Notes under the pieces: model-generated
The model's input: the letters and a program-made list of their open reading frames with translations, nothing else
Databases searched by the model: none
What the model was told of the DNA's origin: nothing
Position numbers and translations under genes: made by a program
From: Microbacterium sp. Se63.02b
GTDB taxonomy: Bacteria; Actinomycetota; Actinomycetes; Actinomycetales; Microbacteriaceae
Direction: 5' to 3'
Length of the DNA stretch: 64,000 nt
NCBI RefSeq assembly: GCF_014171575.1
Contig: NZ_CP050453.1
Location: 1,116,001 to 1,180,000 of the forward strand
Part shown: positions 9,530 to 18,658 of the stretch, in pieces
Position numbering within the stretch: position 1 is the stretch's first letter
Layout: each line of letters starts with the position of its first letter

Positions 9530-10515
9530 ATGACCACGCGTGTCCTGGTGACCGGAGCGGGCGGTCCCGCCGGCGTCGCCGTCATCCGTTCGCTCCTGCG
9601 ACGTTCCGACCTGACCGTGTTCGCGGCCGACATGGACGGGTGGGCCAGCGGCATCTATCTGGTGCCGCCAGGACAGCGGCGTCTCGTCCCCCGGGGCGCG
9701 ACGACGACTTCGTGCCGGCGATCGCGCGGATGGTCGAGGCGGACGACCTCGATCTCGTGATCTCCACCGTCGACGTCGAACTGATCGCGCTCTCGGAACG
9801 GCGGGAGGAGTTGGCCCCGGCGATTCTGGCAGCACCCTCCGCGGACACGCTGAACACCGCGCTGGACAAGATGGCTCGCCGAGCGCTGCGCTCCGACCGG
9901 CCGCACCCGCGGACGGTCCTCGCCGGCAGCGATGCCGCGGCCGTCGATTGGGAGTTCCCGGTCTTCGCGAAGCCGCGCCAGGGCGCGGGGAGCCGTGGCG
10001 TGCGACTCGTCCCTGATCGTGCCGCGCTCGACGCCCTGCCGACGGACGAGGGTCTGATCGTGCAGGACTTCCTCCCCGGCGAGGAGTATTCGGTCGATGT
10101 GATCGCCGACGCGGCGGGCAATGTGATCGCGGCCGTGCCCCGCACCCGCGCCAGGGTCGACTCCGGCGTCGCGATCGCCGGGCGCACGGTGCGCGACGAA
10201 GAACTCGAGGAGACCGCGGCCGTCATCGCACGGGCGATCGGGCTCGTGGGCGTCGCGAACGTGCAGCTGCGCCGTGACCGCGCCGGGCGAGCCGTGCTGC
10301 TCGAGGTCAACCCTCGCTTCCCCGGCGCCCTGCCCCTGACGATCGCGGCCGGCGTGGACATCCCCTCGCTGGTGACGGATCTCTTCCTGGGGCGCGAGCT
10401 GCCGGTGCGTGTGCCGTTCCGCGAGGTCGCCTCCGTCCGCTTCCTGGAGGACGTGATCGTCGAGGTCGACGACCTGCTCGTCTCCGCGCACGCAGGGCAC
10501 CAGGAGGAGCTGTGA
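9530..10515 (+). CDS. ATP-grasp ligase of carbamoyl-phosphate-synthase-large-subunit type (frameshifted)
   Basis: The gene starts at the ATG at 9530, 1 nt after the previous stop (MTTRVLVTGAGGPAGVAVIR, a Rossmann-like pre-ATP-grasp domain). The frame breaks at the CCCCC run at about 9687-9691. Adding one C restores LVPPGRDDDFVPAIARMVEA and a continuous protein of about 329 aa. The ATP-grasp part shows VQDFLPGEEYSVDVIAD and the metal/phosphate motif LLEVNPRFPG. Such enzymes join a carboxylate to an amine or other nucleophile through an acyl-phosphate; the substrate is unknown. Its stop overlaps the next gene (GTGA). The frameshift is probably a sequencing error. Confidence 0.8.
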
Positions 10516-11225
10516 CGCACGCGGTGCTCCACGGTGATCACCACGTCCACTCGACCTTCTCGGATGACGCCGTGTCGACGCTCGCCGAGAACGTCGACGC
10601 CGCGGTGGGCGCCGGGCTGCGCACGCTCCGCCTGGTGGATCACGTGCGTCAGAGCACGACGTGGGTCCCCGAGTACCTGGCGGCCGTCCGTGCGCTCAGA
10701 GTCCCGGACGGCCTCACGGTGCTCTCCGGTGTCGAGGCGAAGATCCTCGATGCGTCGGGGGCACTCGACATCCCGGCACTGCCGGACGGCATCGATCGGA
10801 TCCTCATCGCCGACCACCAGTTCCCCGGCGCGGACGGACCCCTCGGCCCCTCGACCGTGCGGGAGCGCATCGCCGCCGGGTGGGCGACCGACGACGTCCT
10901 CGATCAGTTCGTCGGCGCGATCGTCGCCGCGATGCACCGTCACCCGGGCAATCAGCTGGCGCACTGCTTCTCGCTCCTGCCGAAGATCGGCCTCTCCGAG
11001 CACGACCTCGGCCAGGAGCGGATCGACGCGTGGGCGCGTGCGGCCGCCGCGACCGACACGCTCGTCGAGGTCAACGAGAAGTGGGGGTGCCCCGGTGCCG
11101 GGGCGCTGTCGGCCCTACTCCTCGCGGGCGGCGAGGTCGTGGCATCCACCGACAGCCACGAGGCGGCCGACGTCGGCCGGTACTCCCGCGTGATCCCGCT
11201 GCTCGACGCGGCGGAGGTGGTCTGA
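10512..11225 (+). CDS. PHP-domain phosphoesterase
   Basis: 237 aa, GTG start overlapping the previous stop by 4 nt. Metal-binding PHP motifs are visible in order: HGDHHVHSTFSDDA, LVDHVR, SGVEAKI, AHCFSLLP and TDSHE. It resembles the stand-alone PHP hydrolases that remove phosphate from small molecules such as histidinol phosphate, but lacks features needed to call it HisJ. Position suggests it acts on a phosphorylated intermediate of the same pathway as the ATP-grasp and PIG-L enzymes. The substrate is not readable. Confidence 0.85.
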   Translation: MTHAVLHGDHHVHSTFSDDAVSTLAENVDAAVGAGLRTLRLVDHVRQSTTWVPEYLAAVRALRVPDGLTVLSGVEAKILDASGALDIPALPDGIDRILIADHQFPGADGPLGPSTVRERIAAGWATDDVLDQFVGAIVAAMHRHPGNQLAHCFSLLPKIGLSEHDLGQERIDAWARAAAATDTLVEVNEKWGCPGAGALSALLLAGGEVVASTDSHEAADVGRYSRVIPLLDAAEVV

Positions 11226-12712
11226 TGGCCGATCTGCCCTGGTGGGAGACCGCCCTCGTCATCGTGCTGCTGCTGTGCGTCCTCGTCGGCACGCTGCCCG
11301 TCATCAACACGGGACTGCAGTTCCTCATGCTCCCGCTGCACGCGTTCCGGAACCACTACGGCAAGGCGGCCCCGTACCACCCGAACGTCGCGGTCATCAT
11401 CCCGGCGTGGAACGAGGGACTCGTGATCGGACCGGCGATCGAGCGGCTGCTCCAATTGGAGTATCCCGCCGAGCGTCTGCGCGTCTTCGTGGTCGATGAC
11501 GCTTCGACGGATGACACGTCCGCGATCGTCGCCGCCAAGGCCGAGGCGCACCCGGGACGCGTCGCACACCTGCGGCGCGAGAAGGGCGGCGAGGGCAAGG
11601 CGCACACCCTCAACCACGGCCTCGACGTCGTGCTCGCCGACGCGTGGACCGAGGCCGTGCTCATCATGGACGCCGATGTGATCTTCGCGCGCGACTCGCT
11701 GCGCAAGCTCAGCAGGCACCTCGCCGACGAGAAGGTCGGCGCCGTGACGGCGTACATCGCCGAGGGCAGTCGCGACCGCAACTACCTCACGCGCTTCATC
11801 GCGATCGAGTACGTGATCGGCCAGCTCTCCGCACGTCGGGTGCAGAACGTAGGCGGGGCGATCGCGTGCCTCGCCGGCGGTGCCCAACTGCATTCGAGAG
11901 CCAACCTCGAGGCGATCGGCGGGCGGATCCCCACCGGCACCCTCGCCGAGGACACGATGACGACGTTCGAAGGGCAGCTCAAGGGGCGCCGCATGGTGTT
12001 CGAGCCGCACGCGGTCGTCCTGGCGGAGGAGCCGCGGACGATCGACAGTCTGTGGAAGCAGCGCCTGCGCTGGGCGCGAGGCAACGTGCAGCTCACCTCG
12101 ATCTACCGCCACCTCTGGTTCCGCCCGAGCCGAGAGCACAATCTCGGCAGCTTCGCGTTCGGTCTGGCATGGTTCACGATCCTGCTGCTGCCCGCGTTCA
12201 TGCTCCTGGCCGCGGCCGGCATGCTGGCACTGCTCTTCCTGCACAGCGACATCGCCGAGTTCGTCTTCCGCTTCATGTGGATCTCCGCGGCGTGCATCTA
12301 CCTGTTCTCGATCCTCTACTCGGTGCAGCTCGATCCGCGTACGGGGCGGCACTCCTGGCGTGAGGCGATCATGTTCCCCGGTCTCGGGGCGCTCATCCTG
12401 ATGGCCATCGCGCTGTTCCCCTGGGCCTTCGAGTCGGTCCTCGCCGGGCTCGGGCTGGCCCTCACCGACCAGTCGCGCATCGTCTGGGCCGTGATCTTCT
12501 ATCTGTGGGGACCGATCTCGATGTTCGGGATCTGGCTCGCGCGCGCGGTCGAGAAGCTCCCCGGTGGACGCTTCTTCGCCGGGCTGCTGCTCTACATCTG
12601 CGGCTACGGCTCGCTGCTGTGCGCCATCACCGTGGACTCCTACATCAAAGAGTGGCGCCGCGCAGACGCCTCGTGGATCAAGACCGAGAAGATCGGACGT
12701 GTCGACTCATGA
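11225..12712 (+). CDS. Processive family-2 glycosyltransferase (polysaccharide synthase-like membrane protein)
   Basis: 495 aa, with the ATG sharing 1 nt with the previous stop. One N-terminal membrane helix (about residues 8-30) precedes a GT-A domain with VIIPAWNEG, DDAS, the DxD motif in IMDADV, AEDT (the usual TED position) and KQRLRWARG (QxxRW-type). Four or five membrane helices follow from about residue 310. This is the layout of processive synthases such as poly-N-acetylglucosamine, hyaluronan or cellulose synthases. Together with a PIG-L deacetylase in the same operon, an amino-sugar polymer is plausible, but this is inference. Confidence 0.88.
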   Translation: MADLPWWETALVIVLLLCVLVGTLPVINTGLQFLMLPLHAFRNHYGKAAPYHPNVAVIIPAWNEGLVIGPAIERLLQLEYPAERLRVFVVDDASTDDTSAIVAAKAEAHPGRVAHLRREKGGEGKAHTLNHGLDVVLADAWTEAVLIMDADVIFARDSLRKLSRHLADEKVGAVTAYIAEGSRDRNYLTRFIAIEYVIGQLSARRVQNVGGAIACLAGGAQLHSRANLEAIGGRIPTGTLAEDTMTTFEGQLKGRRMVFEPHAVVLAEEPRTIDSLWKQRLRWARGNVQLTSIYRHLWFRPSREHNLGSFAFGLAWFTILLLPAFMLLAAAGMLALLFLHSDIAEFVFRFMWISAACIYLFSILYSVQLDPRTGRHSWREAIMFPGLGALILMAIALFPWAFESVLAGLGLALTDQSRIVWAVIFYLWGPISMFGIWLARAVEKLPGGRFFAGLLLYICGYGSLLCAITVDSYIKEWRRADASWIKTEKIGRVDS

Positions 12713-12852
12713 CCGCAGCCCCGTCATACGAAGCCGAAGTGGAGGAGATCGTCGAGGACGCCAGGAAGGAACGGCGTCTGATCCCGCAGGCGGTCATCGC
12801 CTTCGTCGTCGTCGTCCTCGTCGTCGTCGTCCGAGAGCTGTTCCTTCGATGA
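12709..12852 (+). CDS. 47-aa single-helix membrane peptide
   Basis: ATGA-overlaps the glycosyltransferase stop and the next response regulator start, so it is translationally coupled on both sides. The first about 25 residues are acidic then basic (EAEVEEIVEDARKERR). Residues 26-43 are a Val-rich membrane helix and the protein ends RELFLR. I recognise no family. Its conserved-looking position between the synthase and the signalling genes suggests an accessory subunit, perhaps of the synthase or the kinase. Confidence 0.75.
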   Translation: MTAAPSYEAEVEEIVEDARKERRLIPQAVIAFVVVVLVVVVRELFLR

Positions 12853-13196
12853 CCGGGAGGCCGCTGGCCCTGGTCGTCGAGGACGCCCCCGATCAGGCGG
12901 CGCTGCTGCGCCGTTACCTCGATCGTGAGGGCTTCGACGTCTTCATCGCTCGCGACGCCGAGTCCGCGATCGCGGCGTTCCCCGAGATCGATCCCACCCT
13001 CGCGGTGCTCGATCTGCTGCTCCCCGGCATCTCGGGGCAGGAGTGTGCACGCCTGGTGCAGGAGCGCTTCCCCGACTGCTTCCTCGTGATCAGCTCGGTG
13101 CTCGACGCCGCCGACTATCCGCCGGCCGATGCCGCGCTGCCCAAGCCCATCACCGGTGCCGACCTGCATGCCATCGTGGAACGGGTGCAGCGATGA
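12849..13196 (+). CDS. Stand-alone response-regulator receiver domain
   Basis: 115 aa, only a receiver domain with no output domain. It has the acidic pair in LVVEDAPDQ, phospho-acceptor Asp in LAVLDLLLPG, Ser in LVISSV and Lys in LPKP, so it should be phosphorylatable. It overlaps both neighbours by 4 nt (ATGA). A single-domain receiver next to a kinase and a receiver-enzyme fusion suggests a phosphate sink, phosphorelay intermediate or allosteric partner. Confidence 0.88.
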   Translation: MTGRPLALVVEDAPDQAALLRRYLDREGFDVFIARDAESAIAAFPEIDPTLAVLDLLLPGISGQECARLVQERFPDCFLVISSVLDAADYPPADAALPKPITGADLHAIVERVQR

Positions 13197-14997
13197 GGGC
13201 CACCCCGCTCGACCGCGCGGAGAACCGCTGGTACCAGATCTTCGACAACCCCAGCCCGCTCATCAAGCAGCTGCCGTCGGTGGCCGCGGTCATCGTGGCC
13301 GGGTTGATGGCGTGGGTGAATCCCGATCTGCCGTTCACCCACCTGGGCGCCGCGCTCGTCGGCATCGGGGTGGTCCTCGTCGCGACGATGCAGGCCGCCG
13401 TGCTCAGCGCGCGACACGTGTACGACGGGTGGGTGGTGCTGCTCATCCCCATGATCGACATCATCGGGCTCGGACTGTTCCGTGCGGGGACGGGCGGTGC
13501 GTCATCGATCTTCGGCTCGCTGGTGCTGCTGCCCGTCGTGTGGCTCGCCGCGGCGCCCGGCATCCGCTGGGTGTTCGTGGTGGGCGGCCTGACCTCGATC
13601 GCGCTGCTCATGCCGTACTTCGCCGACCCGCCGTCGACCTCGGTCGAATGGCTGCGGGGCGTGGTCGGTCCGCTCGTGTTCTCCGCGGTCGCCGCGGTCG
13701 TCAACGAGCTGTCCCGGCAGCAGCGCATGCGCATCGAGCAGGCGGAGGAGCTGGTCGCCGAACGTACGAGGGCCTTGTCGGAGAACGTCGCGATGATCGT
13801 GCAGCTCCGCGACAAGGAGCGCCAATACCGGGAGCTGCTGGACTCCTTCGAGAGCCTCTGGTCGTCGATCACGGCGCAGGCGGTGATCGCGACGGACTGC
13901 ACCGGCACCGTCACGGCCTGGAACCCCGGGGCGGAACGTCTGCTCGGACTCCCCGTGGCCGAGGCGCTCAAGAATGTGCGGATCGACCGGTTCTTCTCCA
14001 CGGCGGTGCTGTCGATGCTCGCCGCGGACAACGCCGATCACCCGGTGCCGATCGCGGAGCGCCCGCACGGGTACGGCGAACTCCGCGGGGAATCCAGGCC
14101 CTCTTCGCGCAGGCCGACGCGGGGCTGCCGGTCGACGGCGACATCGAGGTGACGACGGCGGGCGGAAGCACGGTCCCCGCGCGCGTCACGGTGAGTCCGC
14201 ACAAGGACGGCGCCGGCGCGCAGCAGGGATACCTGTTCGTGCTCACCGACGAGACCAGGGCGGTCGAGGTCGCTCGGATGAAGGACGAATTCGTCGGCAT
14301 GATCTCGCACGAGCTGCGCACGCCGCTCAGCGCGATCATCGGCTTCCTCGATCTGCTCCAGAACGATCCCGGTCAGCCGCTCACGGCCGACCAGCAGGAG
14401 TTCGTCGACATCATCGAGCGCAACGCGAAGAGGTTGCTCAACCTCGTCGGCGACCTGCTCTTCACCGCCCAGGTCGAGTCGGGTCGGTTCCCGCTCGAGC
14501 GGGAGGAGACCGACGTCGCCGAGCTGGTCCGCTCCGCGGTCGCATCCGCCGGCCCGCACGCGCAACGCGAAGGCATCGAGCTCGTCGCGGAGGTGCGGCC
14601 AGCGCGGATCCCCGTCGTGCTCGATGCGGGTCGGGTCGGGCAGGCGATCGACAACCTGCTGTCGAACGCGATCAAGTTCACGCCTCGGGGCGGGACGGTG
14701 ACCGCGAGCGTGCGGTCGATCGACGGGGGCGTCGAGCTGTCGATCGCCGACACCGGCGTCGGGATCCCCGAGGACGAGCAGGGGATGCTCTTCACCCGGT
14801 TCTTCCGCGCATCGACCGCGACGCGCAATGCCGTGCCCGGGGTGGGCCTCGGACTCACGATCACGCGCGCGATCGTGATCGCGCACGGCGGCACGATGGA
14901 CGTGACGAGTCAGGAAGGTGTGGGCACCGAGTTCCGCTTCGTGCTTCCTGCGTCTCCCCGCACCGAGGTGCTCCTGAGCCTGAGTCGCGCCGACTGA
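13193..14997 (+). CDS. Membrane sensor histidine kinase with PAS domain (frameshifted)
   Basis: Starts MRATPLDRAENRWYQ. Residues about 20-170 contain five or six hydrophobic helices, then a coiled-coil (about 175-220), a PAS domain (VIATDCTGTVTAWNPGAERLLG), HisKA with the phospho-acceptor in MISHELRTPLSAIIGF and a HATPase domain (NLLSNAIKF, ADTGVGIPEDE, GVGLGLTI). The frame is lost at the GGGG run at about 14086-14089; one extra G rejoins ELRG to GIQALFAQA and gives about 601 aa. It overlaps the receiver gene by 4 nt. It is the obvious kinase for the two receiver proteins of this operon. The signal is unknown. Confidence 0.88.
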
Positions 14998-14998
14998 C

Positions 14999-15045
14999 GT
15001 ACCACCCGAGTGGGCGGAGTGGTACCGTGGTGGCATGGGTACCAC
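14999..15045 (+). promoter_or_regulatory. Repeated palindromic operator at the antitoxin start
   Basis: GTACCAC (14999-15005), GTGGTACC (15019-15026) and GGTACCAC (15038-15045) form two successive inverted repeats, the second spanning the antitoxin ATG at 15035. Toxin-antitoxin operons are commonly autorepressed through such sites. Because it overlaps the start codon, the transcript is probably leaderless or the repressor blocks initiation directly. Confidence 0.55.
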
Positions 15046-15283
15046 ATTCGTTGCTCCAATGGGCGACCGCGGTCGACTCGTCGTGCCCACCGAACTGCGC
15101 GCGCGCCAGCGCTGGGACCAAGGCGTCCCCCTGCTCATGATCGAGACACCCGGCGGCGTGATCCTGCTCACCCGTGAGCAGGCGAAGTCCGTGGTGCGCT
15201 CGCAGCTCGAAGGGAAGGATCCGCTCGGCTCCCTCCTCGAGGAACGGCGCAGCGCCGCCGCCTCCGAGGACGCCGCTGCGTGA
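15035..15283 (+). CDS. AbrB/VapB-type antitoxin
   Basis: 82 aa. An N-terminal swapped-hairpin AbrB/MazE-like DNA-binding fold is suggested by GRLVVPTELRARQRW and GVILLTREQ. The C-terminal half is helical and charged and would bind the toxin. The stop overlaps the PIN toxin start (GTGA). It lies directly after the kinase operon but has its own palindromic operator. Confidence 0.82.
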   Translation: MGTTFVAPMGDRGRLVVPTELRARQRWDQGVPLLMIETPGGVILLTREQAKSVVRSQLEGKDPLGSLLEERRSAAASEDAAA

Positions 15284-15645
15284 TCGTGGTCGACGCCTCG
15301 GCGCTCCTCGCATTCCTGCAGGGTGAGCCAGGATCCGACAGGGTCGAGGAGATTCTCGATCGGGCCGTGATCGGGGCGGCGAACTGGGCTGAGGTGGCCC
15401 AGAAGGTGCGGGTATCCGAGGCGGATTGGGCGGTCGCTTCGGGTCTGCTGCTCAGCTATGGGCTGAAGGTGGAGCCCGTGTCTCAGTCCGATGGCGAGGC
15501 TGCTGCAGGAATGTGGCGGCGGGGGAGCGGGCTCTCGCTGGGCGATCGGCTCTGTCTCGCGCTCGGCCTCCGGCTGGACGTCCCAGTGCTCACCGCCGAC
15601 CGTGCCTGGGGAGAGTCCGACCGCATCGAGCAGCTCCGAGGGTGA
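15280..15645 (+). CDS. PIN-domain ribonuclease toxin (VapC-like)
   Basis: 121 aa, GTG start overlapping the antitoxin by 4 nt. PIN acidic residues are visible: Asp in VVDASALLAFLQGE, Glu in WAEVAQK, Asp in LGDRLCLALG and Asp in LTADRAWG. VapC toxins cut specific RNAs (tRNA or rRNA) when the antitoxin is lost. All catalytic positions are present, so the toxin looks active. Confidence 0.87.
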   Translation: MIVVDASALLAFLQGEPGSDRVEEILDRAVIGAANWAEVAQKVRVSEADWAVASGLLLSYGLKVEPVSQSDGEAAAGMWRRGSGLSLGDRLCLALGLRLDVPVLTADRAWGESDRIEQLRG

Positions 15646-15745
15646 CTCGAGCGTCCTATCGTCCGAGCCCGACGTATCCGTCACTCCGCACCGGCTGATA
15701 GCCTGGTCGGCTCGGCATGCGCGGGCGGAAGGACGGCCACGCACC

Positions 15746-17434
15746 GTGGGCTACATCGATGTCTCCAGCGTCTCCCTGACGCTCCCCGACGGCAGACCTC
15801 TCCTCGACGAGGCGACGTTCCGGGTTGGAGCCGGTTCGACGAGCGCGCTGATCGGCCCGAACGGCGCCGGCAAGACGACTCTGCTGCGCATCATCCGGGG
15901 CGATCAGGTCGCCGACGACGGTGTCGTGACGATCGACGGCGGACTCGGCGTCATGGACCAGTTCGTCGGACACGGCGAGGCTGGGGAGACGGTGCACCAG
16001 CTGCTGACCAGGGTCGCCCCGGCGCGGATCCGTGCCGCCGCCGAGGCTCTCGAGGCGGCCGAGGACGCGCTGATCGAACGCGATGAGCACGACACGCAGA
16101 TGGCGTACGCGTCGGCGATCGCGGAGTATGCGGATGCCGGCGGCTACGAGCACGAGACGGTGTGGGATCAGTGCACTGTTGCCGCGCTGGGCGTCCCGTA
16201 CGAGCGCGCCAGATTCCGAGAGCTCACCACGCTCTCCGGAGGTGAGCAGAAGCGTCTCGCCCTCGAGGCGCTGCTGCGCGGACCCGACGAGGTGCTGCTG
16301 CTCGACGAGCCGGACAACTACCTCGATGTGCCCACGAAACGGTGGCTCGAGGAGCAGCTGCGCCAGACGCCGAAGACCGTCCTGCTCGTGTCGCACGATC
16401 GCGAGCTGCTGGCCAGGGCCGTCGATCGACTGATCACGCTCGAACCGGGCGGCGCCGGAGCGACGGCGTGGGTGCACGGCGGGGGTTTCTCCACGTACCA
16501 GCAGGCCAGGAGCGACCGCATGGATCGCCTCGACGAACTGCGCCGTCGGTGGGACGAACAGCACGAGAAGCTGCGCACCCTCGTCGCGAACCTCAAGGTG
16601 AAAGCCGCGGCGAACGACGGATTCGCGTCGCGGTATCAGGCGGCTCAGACCCGTCTGCGCAAGTTCGAGGAGGCGGGTCCGCCGGAGGAGCGCCCGCCTG
16701 CACAGGACTTCGACATGCGGCTGCGCGGCGCGCGCACCGGCAAGCGCGCCGTGGTCGCCAGGCGTCTGGAGTTGGCCGGTCTCATGCGACCGTTCGATGT
16801 CGAGGTCTGGTACGGCGACCGTGTCGCGGTGCTCGGGTCGAACGGCTCGGGCAAGTCGCACTTCCTGAGGCTGCTGGCCCGAGGAGGAAGCGACCCCGAT
16901 GCGACACTCGGCCACGTCACCTCGACGGGGGAGCAGCTGCGCGCGGTCGATCACACCGGCACGGCCACGCTCGGCGCGCGGGTCGTCCCCGGTCTGTTCG
17001 CGCAGACCCACGCGCATCCGGAGTTCGCGGGTCGCACCCTCCTGGAGATCCTGCACCGTGGCGACGACCGCAGAGCGGGGATGCCGCGGGATGCCGCGAG
17101 CTCCGCCCTCGACCGCTACGGTCTCGTGCGGCAGGCGCAGCAGACGTTCGACTCGCTCTCGGGCGGGCAGCAGGCGCGGTTCCAGGTGCTGCTGCTGGAG
17201 CTGTCCGGCGCGACGCTGCTGCTCCTGGACGAGCCGACCGACAACCTCGACCTCGAGTCCGCGGAGGCGCTGGAGCAGGCCCTCGCACGGTTCGAGGGCA
17301 CCGTGCTCGCGGTCACGCACGACCGCTGGTTCGCGCGGTCGTTCGACAGGTTCCTGGTGTTCGGCTCCGACGGCGAGGTGTACGAGTCGGACGCACCCGT
17401 CTGGGACGAGAGCAGGGTGTCGCGCGTCCGCTGA
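15746..17434 (+). CDS. ABC-F family ATPase
   Basis: I chose the GTG at 15746, preceded by GGAAGGA at about 15727. The 562-aa protein has two soluble ABC domains and no membrane helix. The first has GPNGAGKTT, LSGGEQKR and LLLDEPDNYLD; the second has GSNGSGKSH, LSGGQQAR and LLLDEPTDNLD. A charged linker (about residues 245-310) joins them. ABC-F proteins act on the ribosome in translation control or antibiotic protection. Nothing here assigns a drug. Confidence 0.9.
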   Translation: MGYIDVSSVSLTLPDGRPLLDEATFRVGAGSTSALIGPNGAGKTTLLRIIRGDQVADDGVVTIDGGLGVMDQFVGHGEAGETVHQLLTRVAPARIRAAAEALEAAEDALIERDEHDTQMAYASAIAEYADAGGYEHETVWDQCTVAALGVPYERARFRELTTLSGGEQKRLALEALLRGPDEVLLLDEPDNYLDVPTKRWLEEQLRQTPKTVLLVSHDRELLARAVDRLITLEPGGAGATAWVHGGGFSTYQQARSDRMDRLDELRRRWDEQHEKLRTLVANLKVKAAANDGFASRYQAAQTRLRKFEEAGPPEERPPAQDFDMRLRGARTGKRAVVARRLELAGLMRPFDVEVWYGDRVAVLGSNGSGKSHFLRLLARGGSDPDATLGHVTSTGEQLRAVDHTGTATLGARVVPGLFAQTHAHPEFAGRTLLEILHRGDDRRAGMPRDAASSALDRYGLVRQAQQTFDSLSGGQQARFQVLLLELSGATLLLLDEPTDNLDLESAEALEQALARFEGTVLAVTHDRWFARSFDRFLVFGSDGEVYESDAPVWDESRVSRVR

Positions 17435-17471
17435 TCGTCGTCGCCGCGGTCGAGACACGGGCGGGGCGTGC

Positions 17472-18585
17472 CTACGTGGTCGCGCCGGGCTCGGCGAGGA
17501 GTTCGGGCAATCGGAAGGGCGGTGCCGCCCGTGCGTCGGGGTCGAGGACGAGATCGGCCAGGACGCCGCCGATGCCGGGAGCGAACTTGAAGCCGTGGCC
17601 CGAGAAGCCCGCTCCCACGACGATGCGTCCTCGGCGGTCGAGCACGAAGGCGCCGTCGTCGGTCGAGGTGTACGTGCAGCTGATCGGGACGGCGGACGTG
17701 GGGTCCAGGCCCGGCATCCATTCCCGCACGTACTCCGCGAGGGCGCGCTGGTGGGTCGGGAGGTGGGGGCGCGCGTCGGGGTCGACCTCGTCGCCGACAC
17801 GGTGGAACCCCACTTTCACTCCCTCGCCGGGAGTGGGCATCCCATACACGGTCGCGGGGTGGACGCGGGGTCCGCGTAGTGGTTGAACGATGGCCATGAG
17901 GCGGGCCCTCGGGGCTGGAAATGCGCAGGGTCTCCTCGGTGACGGCGAGCCGCGGCAGGCCGAATCGTCCGAGGAGCCTTCCGGTCCAGGCCCCTGCGGT
18001 GACGACGAGGGCGTCGGCGCGCAGTCGGCTGTCGCCGCCGAGGTCGAGCACGACGCCGTCCCGGTCTTCGCCGATGTGCGCGACCGGTGTGCTCCAGCGC
18101 ACCTCGCCGCCTCCGGCGACGATCCGCCGTTCGAGCGCGTGCAGCGCGGCCGCCGCGCGGACGACTCCGGCGTCGGACGACCACAGCACGTCGCCGTCGA
18201 AGCGCATGCCGGGCCAGCGGCGCGCGGCTTCTGCGGGAGCGAGGATCTCCGACGGGATGCCGCGACCGTCGAGGCCGACACGGATCTCTGCGACGTCGAG
18301 GTGGCCGTGCGTGACGAGGCCGTGCAGGCGCAGGAGGGGTTCGCCGTCCACCTGCCCGAGGGACTCCCAGCCGGCGCGGGCGCGCTGGAGCAGGTCGAGG
18401 TAATGCTCCTCGGCGTAGGCGTTGTTGAAGTTGCGGGTCGCGCCGTGGGATGCACCGTGCCGGTGCCCGCGCGCGAACCGCTCGACGACGACCGGCCGGC
18501 GGCCCCGACGAGTGAGCTCCCATGCCGTCGCCAGCCCCATCACCCCGCCGCCCACCACGACGACGTCCACGGTCTCGGTCCTCAT
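17472..18585 (-). CDS. FAD-dependent amine oxidase, monomeric sarcosine oxidase / N-methyltryptophan oxidase-like (frameshifted)
   Basis: The ATG at 18585 has GGGAGG upstream. The N-terminus VDVVVVGGGVMGLATAWELTRRG is a dinucleotide-binding fold, followed by GASHGATRNF. The C-terminal part has SCTYTSTDDGAFVLDRRG, with a Cys where this family attaches FAD covalently, and GAGFSGHGFKFAPGIGG. Two frame changes at about 17905 and 17868 separate the halves; corrected length is about 371 aa. It would oxidise a secondary amine and release hydrogen peroxide. Convergent with the ABC-F gene. Confidence 0.83.
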
Positions 18586-18640
18586 GCTGCCTCCCGCTCT
18601 CGGATCCAGTCTCCCAGCACGGGGGCGTCCGACCGCCGGG

Positions 18641-18652
18641 TAGGCTGGAGGG
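18641..18652 (+). promoter_or_regulatory. TAGGCT-N6 promoter box for the GuaB3 gene
   Basis: TAGGCT at 18641-18646 is exactly 6 nt before a GTG at 18653. The same stretch contains GGAGGGG, which would serve the ATG at 18659, so leaderless GTG and ordinary ATG starts are both possible. Confidence 0.5.
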
Positions 18653-18658
18653 GTGACC

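Noticed and set aside
9687..9691. Programmed ribosomal frameshifting at homopolymers
   Set aside because: Breaks are scattered through unrelated housekeeping genes, lack a consistent slippery motif or stimulatory structure, and vary in direction; assembly error is simpler.
15000..15027. GTACCAC...GTGGTAC as a terminator for the kinase gene
   Set aside because: The stem is short, lacks a T-rich tail and is repeated across the antitoxin start, which fits an operator better.
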